This document shows positions 7,262-17,574 of a stretch of DNA of 36,940 bases, in pieces. Numbering within the stretch: the first letter of the stretch is position 1; each line of letters starts with the position of its first letter. The DNA is taken from positions 1-36,940 of the forward strand of contig JAQVCW010000033.1 in NCBI GenBank assembly GCA_028689585.1. The letters run 5' to 3'. Made by a program: the position numbers and the translations under genes. Source of the DNA: Lachnospiraceae bacterium. Its GTDB lineage: Bacteria; Bacillota; Clostridia; Lachnospirales; Lachnospiraceae. Below the pieces are notes generated by a model. That model worked only from the letters and a program-made list of their open reading frames with translations, had not been told where the DNA came from and searched no databases.

Positions 7262-7290
7262 TTGATAAACAGGCGGGTTTGTGGTAAACT
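7262..7290 (+). promoter_or_regulatory. Sigma-A promoter of AAA/nuclease copy 3
   Basis: TTGATA (7262-7267), 17-nt spacer, TAAACT (7285-7290) with TGG as extended -10. It is the same promoter as at 1938-1966. Confidence 0.65.
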
Positions 7291-7302
7291 AACAGATAAT
7301 AG

Positions 7303-7331
7303 GTGCATTATACTCTGTCAGAGCGTAACAC
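7303..7331 (+). promoter_or_regulatory. Leader hairpin of AAA/nuclease copy 3
   Basis: Equivalent of the hairpin at 1979-2007 at an identical distance from the ATG. TTATACTC pairs with GAGCGTAA with one mismatch. The lower GTGC stem pairs less well here, so the evidence for structural selection is mixed. Confidence 0.35.
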
Positions 7332-7386
7332 CGAATGCGGCTGATGAACTGCACTGTGGTTCAAGCCTGGAAAGGAGCGTGTTTTT

Positions 7387-9051
7387 ATGGGAGTAAAGAT
7401 ACCACTTGGCGTAGAATCGTTCGCAAGAATGCGCGAAAATGATTATTACTATATAGATAAAACAAATTTTATAAAAGAACTGCTGAGTAAAGATTTCATT
7501 GCAAACCTGATCACAAGACCTAGAAGATTCGGTAAGTCTTTGACTATGAGTATGCTGGACGACTTCTTCGATATTTCGAAGGAAAGCAGGGCACATTTTG
7601 ATGGATTGGCAATTTCAAAGGAAACTGAAATTTGTGAAAAATGGATGAATCAGTATCCGGTTGTATTCATTTCATTTAAAGATATTGATGGTAATACCTT
7701 TGAATCTGCCTATGGTATGATGAAGGCATTTGTGGCTGATATGTGCAAAAAATATTCATTTTTAATGGAAAGTAATCAATTAAATGCCGCGGATAAAAAG
7801 ATATTTATTGAGCTTCAATATCAAGAATCAACACCGGAAAATGTCAAAAGAAGTTTACTTCTCTTAACAAGAATGTTATCAGCACATTATGGCAAAAAGA
7901 CAATCCTTCTGGTTGATGAATATGATGTTCCTCTTGCGAAAGCGAATGCGAATGGATATTATAAGGAAATGCTTGAAGTAATTAGGGCAATGTTGAGTAC
8001 GGCTTTGAAAACAAACGACGATCTGGAATTTGGAATCGTAACCGGTTGTCTTCGTATTTCAAAGGAGAGCATTTTTACAGGACTTAACAATCTTGTGATT
8101 AACTCAATCACAACAGATCGTTTTGATGAATACATTGGATTTACAGAAGAAGAGGTACAGAACCTCTTGAAAGACACCGGATTTACGGATCATGCCCAGG
8201 AAATACGAGACTGGTATGATGGTTACCGATTCGGACAGGTCGATGTTTATTGCCCATGGGATGTACTGAATCATGTGGCGGCATTGATGGAGAATTCTAA
8301 AACAAAACCCAAAAGCTACTGGGCCGGAACAAGTCATAACGATGTGATTTATAATCTTTTTTCCTACAAAAAATATGGAATGAAAGGCAAGTTTGAAGCT
8401 TTAATGAGAGGTGAATCGATTCAAGAGGTTATCACTGAGGAGTTGACCTATGATACCTTGACTGCTGATGATAAGAATCTGTGGAGTCTGCTTTTCATGA
8501 CAGGTTACCTGACACAGGACAAGCAGATGCCAATTAAGGATAACGTTGTGACATTGCGGATACCGAATGAAGAGCTAAAATATGTCTTTAAGAATGCGAT
8601 TATTGATTGGTTTGAAAGGACCGTAAGCAAAATAGACAGAAGTAAGATGTTTGAAGCGCTATGGAAGCAGGATGCTGATACGGCACAGGCAGAGATATCA
8701 AAGCTGCTGCTGAAGTCAATCAGCTATCATGATTTCAAAGAAAGTTTTTACCACGCCTTTGTGGCGGGAATGTTTGCCGGTGCGGACTATCCGGTTGAAT
8801 CAAATTATGAATATGGAGATGGCAGACCGGATATTGTGGTCAACGACGGTGACAACGATCGGGTGATGCTTTTCGAAGTAAAACATGCAGATAAAAACGA
8901 AACAATAGAATATGCTCTACAGGAGGCGATTGCTCAGATTGAGGAAAAACGCTACCTTGAGGGCATTGACGAATTTGAAACGGTAGTATGCTATGGTATT
9001 GCATTTAAAGGCAAGAAATGCATCATGCAGCTTTATCCTACCGACAAATAA
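7387..9051 (+). CDS. AAA-ATPase-like / PD-(D/E)XK nuclease-domain protein, copy 3
   Basis: 554 residues, the same length as copy 2 and closely similar throughout. Walker A is PRRFGKS, Walker B is ILLVDEYDVPL, and the C-terminal nuclease motif is GRPDIVV...MLFEVKHA. The region after residue ~105 (about MKAFVADMCKKYSFLMES) differs most from copy 2, which marks a variable patch between the two ATPase motifs. All catalytic residues are retained. The leader and ribosome site (AAAGGAG) are those of copy 2. Its 3' end lies 43 bp before glpK, so this gene marks the boundary between accessory mosaic and core genome. Confidence 0.85.
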   Translation: MGVKIPLGVESFARMRENDYYYIDKTNFIKELLSKDFIANLITRPRRFGKSLTMSMLDDFFDISKESRAHFDGLAISKETEICEKWMNQYPVVFISFKDIDGNTFESAYGMMKAFVADMCKKYSFLMESNQLNAADKKIFIELQYQESTPENVKRSLLLLTRMLSAHYGKKTILLVDEYDVPLAKANANGYYKEMLEVIRAMLSTALKTNDDLEFGIVTGCLRISKESIFTGLNNLVINSITTDRFDEYIGFTEEEVQNLLKDTGFTDHAQEIRDWYDGYRFGQVDVYCPWDVLNHVAALMENSKTKPKSYWAGTSHNDVIYNLFSYKKYGMKGKFEALMRGESIQEVITEELTYDTLTADDKNLWSLLFMTGYLTQDKQMPIKDNVVTLRIPNEELKYVFKNAIIDWFERTVSKIDRSKMFEALWKQDADTAQAEISKLLLKSISYHDFKESFYHAFVAGMFAGADYPVESNYEYGDGRPDIVVNDGDNDRVMLFEVKHADKNETIEYALQEAIAQIEEKRYLEGIDEFETVVCYGIAFKGKKCIMQLYPTDK

Positions 9052-9064
9052 CAACCCAGGATGA

Positions 9065-10591
<1,527 letters not shown>

Positions 10592-10643
10592 GGGAAAATA
10601 ATAAATATTAATAAAGTTTAAAGAAATAATTTCTAAATAAATA

Positions 10644-10672
10644 TTGCAAATGAGTTACGCATTTGTTAAAAT
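10644..10672 (+). promoter_or_regulatory. Promoter of the comEA-to-comEC run
   Basis: TTGCAA (10644-10649), 17-nt spacer, TAAAAT (10667-10672). A longer comEA reading frame could begin at the TTG of this -35 box, but the promoter interpretation and a lipoprotein signal at 10728 argue against it. Confidence 0.65.
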
Positions 10673-10727
10673 GAATACTTGCACAACGGGGAACCCGGCG
10701 GTCAGAGACGGTCAGGGGTGGTGCATC

Positions 10728-11450
10728 TTGAAAAAATTTATTTTAACTACAATATTGGTTCTGTTTTTAAGCGGCTGCGGAAGAGAAGCTGATCAGGAAA
10801 TGCTGGGCATGTCGGAAGTGGTTTCTGATATGGCGGCTGCCGGGACGGCAGATACGGAGACATTTTATTCGGAAGTCACGGCTTCTAAGTCATCGGATCC
10901 GGGAGCAGCACAGCCGGAGAGCGGGACAGAAGCAGACACGGAAACGATGGCCGTGTTTATCTGTGGTGCAGTACAAAAGCCGGGTGTTTATTATTTTGAT
11001 GCGGGGGCCAGAGTATGTGAAGCTGTGGAGCGCGCAGGGGGATTTACCGGCCAGGCAGATTTGGAATGGCTGAATCAGGCAGAGTATCTGCAGGATGGAC
11101 AGAAGCTGAAGATTTATACCAGAGAAGAAACCGATGCCATGAAAGAAAATGGTTACGGGACAAAGCAGCCCGGAGACAATGACCAGACAGGACAAAGCGT
11201 GTCGGAAGCGATTGGCCGGACCGGAGAAAGTGCGTCCGGAGCGGACACTCAGACCGCAGGACTGGTCAATCTCAATACAGCGGATAAGACGCAGCTTATG
11301 ACGCTGCCCGGGATCGGTGAGAGCCGGGCGGATGCGGTGATACAGTACAGGGAAGAACACGGTGGTTTTCAAAGGATAGAAGATATTATGAATATCAGTG
11401 GCATTAAAGAAGCAGTTTTTACGAAAATGAAAGATAAAATAGCAATTTGA
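10728..11450 (+). CDS. comEA: ComEA-like DNA-binding lipoprotein (SLBB + helix-hairpin-helix)
   Basis: 240 residues from a TTG at 10728. The N-terminus is a lipoprotein signal, MKKFILTTILVLFLSGC with lipobox LSGC. A disordered Ser/Thr/Glu linker follows. Next is an SLBB domain (VFICGAVQKPGVYYFDAG... GFTGQADLEWLNQAEYL), a second low-complexity linker, then tandem helix-hairpin-helix motifs (LVNLNTADKTQLMTLPGIGE, RADAVIQYREEHGGF). ComEA binds incoming double-stranded DNA outside the membrane and passes it to ComEC. Bacillus ComEA uses a transmembrane anchor, so the lipid anchor is a variant. comEC lies four genes downstream, supporting the role. Confidence 0.85.
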   Translation: MKKFILTTILVLFLSGCGREADQEMLGMSEVVSDMAAAGTADTETFYSEVTASKSSDPGAAQPESGTEADTETMAVFICGAVQKPGVYYFDAGARVCEAVERAGGFTGQADLEWLNQAEYLQDGQKLKIYTREETDAMKENGYGTKQPGDNDQTGQSVSEAIGRTGESASGADTQTAGLVNLNTADKTQLMTLPGIGESRADAVIQYREEHGGFQRIEDIMNISGIKEAVFTKMKDKIAI

Positions 11451-11490
11451 AAAGACTCGTGGTAGTTACAGGATGTCAAAGGAGTTTGAA

Positions 11491-12180
11491 ATGGGAAAAA
11501 AAGTTCTGGTAGTCGATGATGAAAAACTGATTGTAAAAGGAATTCGCTTTAGCCTGGAGCAGGATGATATGGAAGTAGATTGTGCCTACGACGGAGAAGA
11601 GGCGGTGAATAAAGCCAGAGAGAATGCATATGATATCATTCTGCTGGATCTTATGCTGCCGAAGCTGGACGGACTGCAGGTATGCCAGCAGATACGGGAC
11701 TTTTCAGATGTCCCCATTGTGATGCTGACTGCCAAAGGGGATGATATGGATAAGATCATGGGGCTGGAATACGGCGCAGATGATTATATTACGAAGCCAT
11801 TTAATATTCTGGAAGTAAAAGCCAGATTAAAGGCAATTATCCGCCGTACTACCCAGAAAGCAGCGCCGGAGCCGAAGGGGAAGACCGTAGAGGTGGGAGA
11901 TCTTGTGCTGGACTGTGAAGGCAGAAGAGTGAGTATCGCAGGAAAAGAAATCAATCTGACTGCAAAAGAATTTGATGTTCTGGAGCTGCTGGTATTTAAT
12001 CCAAACAAGGTCTACAGCAGGGAGAATCTGCTGAATATTGTCTGGGGCTATGAATATCCGGGAGATGTGCGGACTGTGGATGTGCATATCCGGAGACTTC
12101 GTGAGAAGATAGAATTAAATCCAAGCGAGCCTAAGTACGTTCATACAAAGTGGGGAGTGGGTTACTATTTCCAACATTAA
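11491..12180 (+). CDS. OmpR/PhoB-family response regulator
   Basis: 229 residues from the ATG at 11491, chosen because AAAGGAG sits 6 nt before it; an ATG at 11473 would place that site inside the gene. The receiver domain has the acidic pair DDE (9-11), phospho-acceptor Asp53 (LLDLMLPKLDG) and the conserved Lys in DYITKPF. The C-terminal winged-helix domain (LTAKEFDVLELLVFNPNKVY, VDVHIRRLREKI, GVGYYF) binds DNA. The sensor kinase follows directly. The closest architectures are YycF/MtrA/PhoB-type envelope regulators. Its targets cannot be read from the sequence. Confidence 0.92.
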   Translation: MGKKVLVVDDEKLIVKGIRFSLEQDDMEVDCAYDGEEAVNKARENAYDIILLDLMLPKLDGLQVCQQIRDFSDVPIVMLTAKGDDMDKIMGLEYGADDYITKPFNILEVKARLKAIIRRTTQKAAPEPKGKTVEVGDLVLDCEGRRVSIAGKEINLTAKEFDVLELLVFNPNKVYSRENLLNIVWGYEYPGDVRTVDVHIRRLREKIELNPSEPKYVHTKWGVGYYFQH

Positions 12181-13600
12181 AGAAAATCTGAAACGCTATG
12201 CGAAGAGCCTGCATCTGCGGCTGTTTATCATATTTTTTCTGGTGGGATTTATTCCTATGAGCCTTTTGAAGTTCGGCATTCTGGAAAATTATGAGACTCA
12301 GACGGTGAATCAGCGTGCGGCAACTATTCGAAGCCAGTGCCAATTGATCGTGAGCCAGTTGTGTGAATCCGATTATATAAGAGGACAGGCTTCCGATCTG
12401 ATCGAGTCAGAACTGAGCCAGCTTGGGGCACTGTACAGTGGCAGAGTCGTGATCGTGAACGGCAATTTCAGAATAATCAAAGATACTTATGGAATTGATG
12501 AAGATAAAGTGATCGTGGCGGAAGAGGTCATCCAGTGCTTTCAGGGGACGGATACCACCAATTACAACAGAAGAGATGAATTCCTGGAGGTTACAGTTCC
12601 GGTACGGGATTCGGTGACAAAAGATATGACAGGGGCCATGATCATCAGCGTGCCTACCACCGATATCCGGGAGGGGAAAGAAGCGCTGAGTTCCACGGTG
12701 CTTGTCTTACAGATCGCGCTGACGCTGGTGGTACTGGCGGTGGCTTTTTATGTTGCCCGTCTGCTGGTGAAGCCGTTTGGCAAGGTGACGGCATCCATGG
12801 AAGAGATGCAGGGCAGTTTTATGGAAGAGGAGATTTCCATTCCGGATTATACGGAGACCAGACTGCTGTCAGAGGCATACAACCGGATGCTGAAGCGAAT
12901 GAAGGTGCAGGAGGATTCCAGACAGGAGTTCGTTTCCAATGTGTCTCATGAGCTGAAGACACCTTTGACCTCAATGAAGGTGCTGGCGGATTCCCTGCTG
13001 GCTCAGGAGGAAGTGCCGAATGAGCTGTACAAGGAGTTTATGGGGGATATTGCAGAAGAAATCGACCGGGAAAATAAGATCATTACGGATCTGCTCTCTC
13101 TGGTGAAGATGGATAAGAAATCTTCCGATATCACGATCAAAGAGACAAATATCAATGATCTGATCGAATTGATATTGAAGCGTCTGCGTCCCATTGCGGC
13201 GAAGCGTGAGATCGAGCTGGTGCTGGACAGCTTCAAGCCCATACTGGCAGAGGTGGATGAGACCAAGCTGACGCTGGCTCTGTCTAATCTGGTGGAAAAC
13301 GGAATTAAATATAACAAAGAAAAAGGCTGGGTTCATGTATCACTGAATATAGATAACAAATTTTTCTATGTAAAAGTGGAAGATTCCGGCATGGGAATTC
13401 CACAGGAGGACCAGGAAAATATTTTTGAACGTTTTTATCGTGTGGACAAGTCACATTCCAGGGAGATCGGAGGCACCGGCCTGGGCCTTGCGATTACAAG
13501 AAGTGCAGTGCTGATGCATCACGGAGCGGTGCGTGTATACAGTAAAGAAGGGGAAGGGACCACGTTTACCGTCCGTATTCCTCTGAAATATGTGCCGTAG
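12176..13600 (+). CDS. Membrane sensor histidine kinase
   Basis: About 474 residues. Order: TM1 (LHLRLFIIFFLVGFIPMSLL), extracellular sensor (~140 residues), TM2 (VLVLQIALTLVVLAVAFYVA), HAMP, HisKA with SHELKTPLTSMK (phospho-His near residue 258), and HATPase_c with N-box (LVENGIKYN), EDSGMGIP and GTGLGLAIT. The start is uncertain. The only ordinary start, GTG 12242, would cut TM1 in half. In-frame sequence continues upstream to overlap the regulator's stop, with ATT at 12176 as a possible coupled, non-canonical start. It pairs with the regulator upstream and the GerMN lipoprotein downstream. Confidence 0.88.
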   Translation: MKENLKRYAKSLHLRLFIIFFLVGFIPMSLLKFGILENYETQTVNQRAATIRSQCQLIVSQLCESDYIRGQASDLIESELSQLGALYSGRVVIVNGNFRIIKDTYGIDEDKVIVAEEVIQCFQGTDTTNYNRRDEFLEVTVPVRDSVTKDMTGAMIISVPTTDIREGKEALSSTVLVLQIALTLVVLAVAFYVARLLVKPFGKVTASMEEMQGSFMEEEISIPDYTETRLLSEAYNRMLKRMKVQEDSRQEFVSNVSHELKTPLTSMKVLADSLLAQEEVPNELYKEFMGDIAEEIDRENKIITDLLSLVKMDKKSSDITIKETNINDLIELILKRLRPIAAKREIELVLDSFKPILAEVDETKLTLALSNLVENGIKYNKEKGWVHVSLNIDNKFFYVKVEDSGMGIPQEDQENIFERFYRVDKSHSREIGGTGLGLAITRSAVLMHHGAVRVYSKEGEGTTFTVRIPLKYVP

Positions 13601-13610
13601 GAGGGATAAT

Positions 13611-14855
13611 ATGCATAAGAAAATGATATATTTTCTGCTCTTTTTGCTGTTTGTCCTGTGCCTTACCGGCTGCGGCAGTACGGCAGAAAAAAGCGAAGAA
13701 AAGGAATACAAAATTTATTACAGCAATTTAGCCGGTTCCAGGCTGGAAGAAAAAAGCTATCATCCCACGGCTGACAAGTTTGATGGCCTGCTGCGGGAGC
13801 TGCTGGATCAGTACGAGAATCCGCCGTATGACGATATGAAATGTGCTATGCCGGTGGGGGTGGAGATCAACGGATATTCCATGGGGATTGATGAGCTGCA
13901 GGTGGATTTTAATGCGGCATATCTGAGTATTTCCAATATTCAGGAGGTTTTGCTCCGTGCTTCGCTGGTGAAGACGCTGGTACAGCTTCCGGGAGTGCTC
14001 CGCCTGACGATTACGGTGGACGGGCAGCCTTTGACCGATGATGATGGCAGAACCGTGGATGCGATGAATGAAGATACCTTTATTGATGCCAGAGGCGAAG
14101 GGATCAATTCTTACCATTACATCACGCTGAACCTGTATTTTGCCAGCGCTGCCGGGGACAAGGTGGTGAAGGAGATGAGGAATGTCTTCTATTCCAGCAA
14201 TATGATCGTGGAAAAGGTGATCGTAGAGCAGATCATCCGCGGACCTGTGAATGAAAATCTGCTTCCGGTGGTGGATACCTCCGTAAAGGTGCGGAATGTG
14301 CAGATCGTCAATAATATCTGCATCATTGATCTGAACAGTGCGTTCAATACGGTTCCGCTGGAAGGAAAAACAGATGCCACCGCCAGTCTGTATGCGTTTG
14401 TCAATGCGATCTGTGATGCCTGCGATGTGGAAGGGGTTCAGTTTGAAATCGAGGGAGAGACGGATGTGCGTTTCCGCAATGAGATCAGTCTGAATCAGGT
14501 GTTTAATCGGGACGCTGATATCATAGAAGCTTCCGGATTGTCAGAACCTCTGACGGAGGTATTCCTGGATGAGAACGGGGCAGAGACAGCCACAAACGGT
14601 GCAGCGTCAGCCATGCAGACAGAGGCCGCCCTGGAGGACACTGGGGATACGGTACTGACAAATCTGCAGCCTTTGACTGAAGCCCGCGAGACGGACACAG
14701 AGCAGACAAGTGATATGGAAGAAACAGATACAGAAGAAAATACGGACAGCAGTCTGGAGAATGAGACAGAAGGAACTTCAAATGCCAGTTTGGGAAACAG
14801 CTCCGGAGGAAATGGAATCGGCATTGATCCGGTGCTGGCTGAGGATCATTCATGA
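13611..14855 (+). CDS. GerMN-domain lipoprotein (LpqB/GerM-like)
   Basis: 414 residues from the ATG at 13611 (AGGAGGG upstream). The signal peptide MHKKMIYFLLFLLFVLCLTGC carries lipobox LTGC. Two GerMN-type domains follow: about residues 25-145 (IYYSNLAGSRLEEKSY... LVKTLVQLPGVLRLTITVDG) and 160-300 (ITLNLYFAS... MIVEKVIVEQIIRGP... CIIDLNSAFNTV). The tail (~310-414) is acidic, Thr/Glu-rich and probably disordered. GerMN domains occur in GerM of spores and in LpqB, which partners the MtrB kinase in actinobacteria. Placement right after a two-component pair suggests a similar accessory role here (inference). The stop overlaps the comEC start. Confidence 0.8.
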   Translation: MHKKMIYFLLFLLFVLCLTGCGSTAEKSEEKEYKIYYSNLAGSRLEEKSYHPTADKFDGLLRELLDQYENPPYDDMKCAMPVGVEINGYSMGIDELQVDFNAAYLSISNIQEVLLRASLVKTLVQLPGVLRLTITVDGQPLTDDDGRTVDAMNEDTFIDARGEGINSYHYITLNLYFASAAGDKVVKEMRNVFYSSNMIVEKVIVEQIIRGPVNENLLPVVDTSVKVRNVQIVNNICIIDLNSAFNTVPLEGKTDATASLYAFVNAICDACDVEGVQFEIEGETDVRFRNEISLNQVFNRDADIIEASGLSEPLTEVFLDENGAETATNGAASAMQTEAALEDTGDTVLTNLQPLTEARETDTEQTSDMEETDTEENTDSSLENETEGTSNASLGNSSGGNGIGIDPVLAEDHS

Positions 14856-17419
14856 TAAAACGACCTATGTGTATTGCGGCAGCGCTCTGGGTGTTGCTTC
14901 TGGTCTGCTGGTATGATATGAGGGCATCGGAAACGGTGCCCTTATCGTACCCCAAAAGCGGCCAGACCATACAGGTACTGGGCCAGATATCCGGCAGAGA
15001 AAAGACTGCTTACGGAATGAGGCTGTACCTGAGAGACATTTCCTTTCCCGGCCAGATTATGGAAAAAGAAGAGGAAAGCCAGACAAAGGATATATATTCA
15101 GAAGAGAGCATACATTCAGAAGAGAACACAGCTTCAAAAGAGAGTATACATTCAGAAGAGAACACAGATTCAGAAGAGAACACAGCTTCAAAAGAGAACA
15201 CAGCTTCAAAAGAGAACACACATTCAAAAGAGAACACACTTCCGGCAGAAAATACACAGCATTTCAAAAAAGAAAATCAAGTTTTGGTATATCTGAAAAA
15301 TTCCCTAAATATACAATTAAATACATATCCTATTGGCCAGTGGCTTCTGGTATCCGGAAAAGGCCAGATTCCGGACGCGGCGACGAATCCGGGGCAGTTT
15401 GACGCGCGCAGTTATTATCAGGCACGGCATGTCATGCTGTTTTTAAAGGACAGCACGGTGATAAAGAAAAATGCATCCAGAGATCATTATCGCAATTTTC
15501 TGGAAGAACTGAAGGACCGCATGAAATCTTCCTATTATGATGTGCTGGGAGAAACAGACGGTGCCATGCTCTCTGCTATCAGTCTGGGTGAAAAATCAGC
15601 GCTCACACCGGAAAAGAAAAAGCTGTATCAGGAGGGCGGCATCGCCCACATTCTTGCCATTTCATCACTGCATGTGACGATGCTTGGGATGGTCTGTTAC
15701 CGTATGCTGCGCAGAGGGAAGCTTTCCTTTTTGGCCGCGGGAGGAGCTTCCGCATTTTTCATGCTCAGCTTCTGCATTATGTCAGGGATGAGCGTATCGG
15801 CGCAGCGGGCCTGCATCATGTTTTTTATCTGGCTCGGGAGCCAGATCACGGGAAGAACCTGTGACCGGCCGATTTCAGCCGCTTTTGCCATGCTGGTAAT
15901 TTTGCTGAGATCACCGGAATACCTGTGGGACAGCGGATTTCTGCTTTCCTTTGGATGCATTTTGTCCCTGATCCTGGCGGTGCCATTCTGTGAACAGGTA
16001 TTTTGCCGGAAACGGCTGTATCCCGGAAAGGAAAAATGCCGGAATGCATTTTTAATCAGCCTGAAAAAATCTCTGCTGGCAGGAGCCGCGCTGCAGCTTG
16101 GCACAATGCCCATTGTGATGTATTTTTTTAATCAGATTACACCCTATGGAATTTTGCTGAATCTGATCGTGGTTCCGCTTATGACATTGCTGATGGGGGC
16201 AGGTCTGCTGGGCGGTTTCCTTGGCATATTCTGCATTCCTCTTGGAACGCTGGCCGCAGCGCCCTGCCATTATCTGCTCTGGCTGTTTGAAAAGCTGTGC
16301 TGTCTGGAACGGAGGCTGCCCGGTGCTGTGCTGATCACGGGAAGGCCGGGAATGCAGCAGATCTGGGGATATTATGCCCTGCTGATGCTGGCTGGATTAC
16401 TGCCGGCTGTCGTAGCGCGGATGAAGAAGCGGTCTGACAAAAGGCGCATCCGGCACATTAATAATCAACTGGCTGTATTCGGCTGGCTGAAAAAAAGAGA
16501 AACATTCGTTCAGCTCATAATGATAATCGCCGCAATCGTGATTTTATTCCCGCGCCCGGTTCAGAAACTGCGCCTGACGTTCCTGGATGTGGGGCAGGGG
16601 GATGGGATTGTGATAGAAAATGGCGGATTTACGGCATTGGCCGATGGCGGCAGCAGTTCGGTGAATGATATCTGGGGAAACCGGATTGAGCGCACGTTGA
16701 AATGCTATGGAATATCAGAGCTGGATTACGTATTTCTTTCCCATGGGGATAAGGATCACATCAATGGAATTGAGCAGATGCTGGAGGAGTATGAGCAGAA
16801 TAACTGGGGCAGAAATATCGGAGGAATTACGCTGAAAAATCTGGTACTGCCGGATACCGGAGCCGGGGATGATAAACTGGAGCATGTCAAAGAGCTGGCG
16901 CAGAAGCAGAATATAAAGATATGGACCGCTTCGGCCGGAGCGATGATAAGAGCAGAAGAGGCAGGGCGAAAGAGAACAGGAGGGCCGGAACTTGAAATAA
17001 CGGTTCTGGCTCCGCAGAAAAAAAGGATAACAGAAGATGCAAATGAAAATTCTATGGTGCTGCGCCTGAATTACGGAACCTTTTCCACGCTGCTGACCGG
17101 CGATCTGGAGGGCCAGGGGGAAGAAGCGCTGCTGCAGCAGGCAGAGCCGGCTCCCGTAACAGTCCTGAAGGTAGCTCATCATGGATCTAAAAACGCAACC
17201 ACGGAGGAATTTCTGCGGAAGTTTCCGGCCGGGTATGCAGTTATTTCCTGCGGCAGAGATAACCGCTACGGGCACCCGGCCGGGGAAACACTGCAGCGCC
17301 TGGAGGCGGCCGGCTGCGTCATTTACAATACAGCAGAAAATGGCGCTGTTGTGATCCGGGCGGACGGAGCCGGCGAGGTGAGGGTGCAATCTGCTGTTTA
17401 TAGTGTGCCCGGTCAATGA
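14852..17419 (+). CDS. comEC: ComEC/Rec2 DNA-uptake channel with metallo-beta-lactamase domain
   Basis: 855 residues, starting in an ATGA overlap with the preceding lipoprotein. ComEC forms the inner-membrane channel that imports single-stranded DNA. Order: N-terminal membrane segment, DUF4131/OB-like domain, the competence domain with many helices (from about 240: MLSAISLGEKSAL, HILAISSLHVTMLGM), then a C-terminal metallo-beta-lactamase-like domain (from 574: LTFLDVGQGDGIVIENGG; LSHGDKDHINGIEQM near 629; HHGSKN near 776). Its metal ligands look intact. An unusual hexapeptide repeat, [SEENT-x]n-like, interrupts the N-terminal domain at residues 83-136. comEA lies upstream in the same run; pilus genes are not in the window. 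Confidence 0.92.
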   Translation: MIKRPMCIAAALWVLLLVCWYDMRASETVPLSYPKSGQTIQVLGQISGREKTAYGMRLYLRDISFPGQIMEKEEESQTKDIYSEESIHSEENTASKESIHSEENTDSEENTASKENTASKENTHSKENTLPAENTQHFKKENQVLVYLKNSLNIQLNTYPIGQWLLVSGKGQIPDAATNPGQFDARSYYQARHVMLFLKDSTVIKKNASRDHYRNFLEELKDRMKSSYYDVLGETDGAMLSAISLGEKSALTPEKKKLYQEGGIAHILAISSLHVTMLGMVCYRMLRRGKLSFLAAGGASAFFMLSFCIMSGMSVSAQRACIMFFIWLGSQITGRTCDRPISAAFAMLVILLRSPEYLWDSGFLLSFGCILSLILAVPFCEQVFCRKRLYPGKEKCRNAFLISLKKSLLAGAALQLGTMPIVMYFFNQITPYGILLNLIVVPLMTLLMGAGLLGGFLGIFCIPLGTLAAAPCHYLLWLFEKLCCLERRLPGAVLITGRPGMQQIWGYYALLMLAGLLPAVVARMKKRSDKRRIRHINNQLAVFGWLKKRETFVQLIMIIAAIVILFPRPVQKLRLTFLDVGQGDGIVIENGGFTALADGGSSSVNDIWGNRIERTLKCYGISELDYVFLSHGDKDHINGIEQMLEEYEQNNWGRNIGGITLKNLVLPDTGAGDDKLEHVKELAQKQNIKIWTASAGAMIRAEEAGRKRTGGPELEITVLAPQKKRITEDANENSMVLRLNYGTFSTLLTGDLEGQGEEALLQQAEPAPVTVLKVAHHGSKNATTEEFLRKFPAGYAVISCGRDNRYGHPAGETLQRLEAAGCVIYNTAENGAVVIRADGAGEVRVQSAVYSVPGQ
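15098..15259 (+). repeat. Nine 18-bp units inside comEC
   Basis: A tandem array with an 18-bp period encodes nine hexapeptides of the form S-(E/K)-E-(N/S)-(T/I)-x; the last is degenerate (PAENTQ). Units are near-identical at DNA level, so the array should be prone to in-frame slippage. It lies in the predicted extracellular N-terminal domain. Confidence 0.85.
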
Positions 17420-17426
17420 TTTCATG

Positions 17427-17461
17427 AACCGAAAGCTGTGCGTCAAGTAAAAAGCTGAACT
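17427..17461 (+). repeat. Solo copy of an intergenic repeat arm
   Basis: About 33 nt beginning ACCGAAAGCTGTGCGTCAAG just after the comEC stop. It is the reverse complement of 25031-25064, the left arm of the inverted-repeat element before rnpB, with one gap and one mismatch. Confidence 0.65.
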
Positions 17462-17495
17462 GCAACAAGTTTTTTCTGTGAATAGAAAGCAATAA

Positions 17496-17524
17496 TTGTA
17501 AAATGATTGTCAATATGTTATATT
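17496..17524 (+). promoter_or_regulatory. Promoter of the dgt-dnaG-rpoD cluster
   Basis: TTGTAA (17496-17501), 17-nt spacer, TATATT (17519-17524) with TGT as extended -10. A second, weaker choice is TTGTCA at 17508 with TAAAAG downstream. Both start within 50 bp of the dgt ATG. Confidence 0.55.
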
Positions 17525-17574
17525 TATTGTAAAAGTAAAGAAAACAGAGGCTCACATGCGGGGGAGGTGCTCAC

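Noticed and set aside
10644-10727. Longer comEA start at TTG 10644
   Set aside because: That TTG is the -35 box of a good promoter, and the lipoprotein signal begins at 10728.
15010-15267. Minus-strand frames rich in S-F-E and L-C-S repeats
   Set aside because: They are only the complement of the comEC hexapeptide array.
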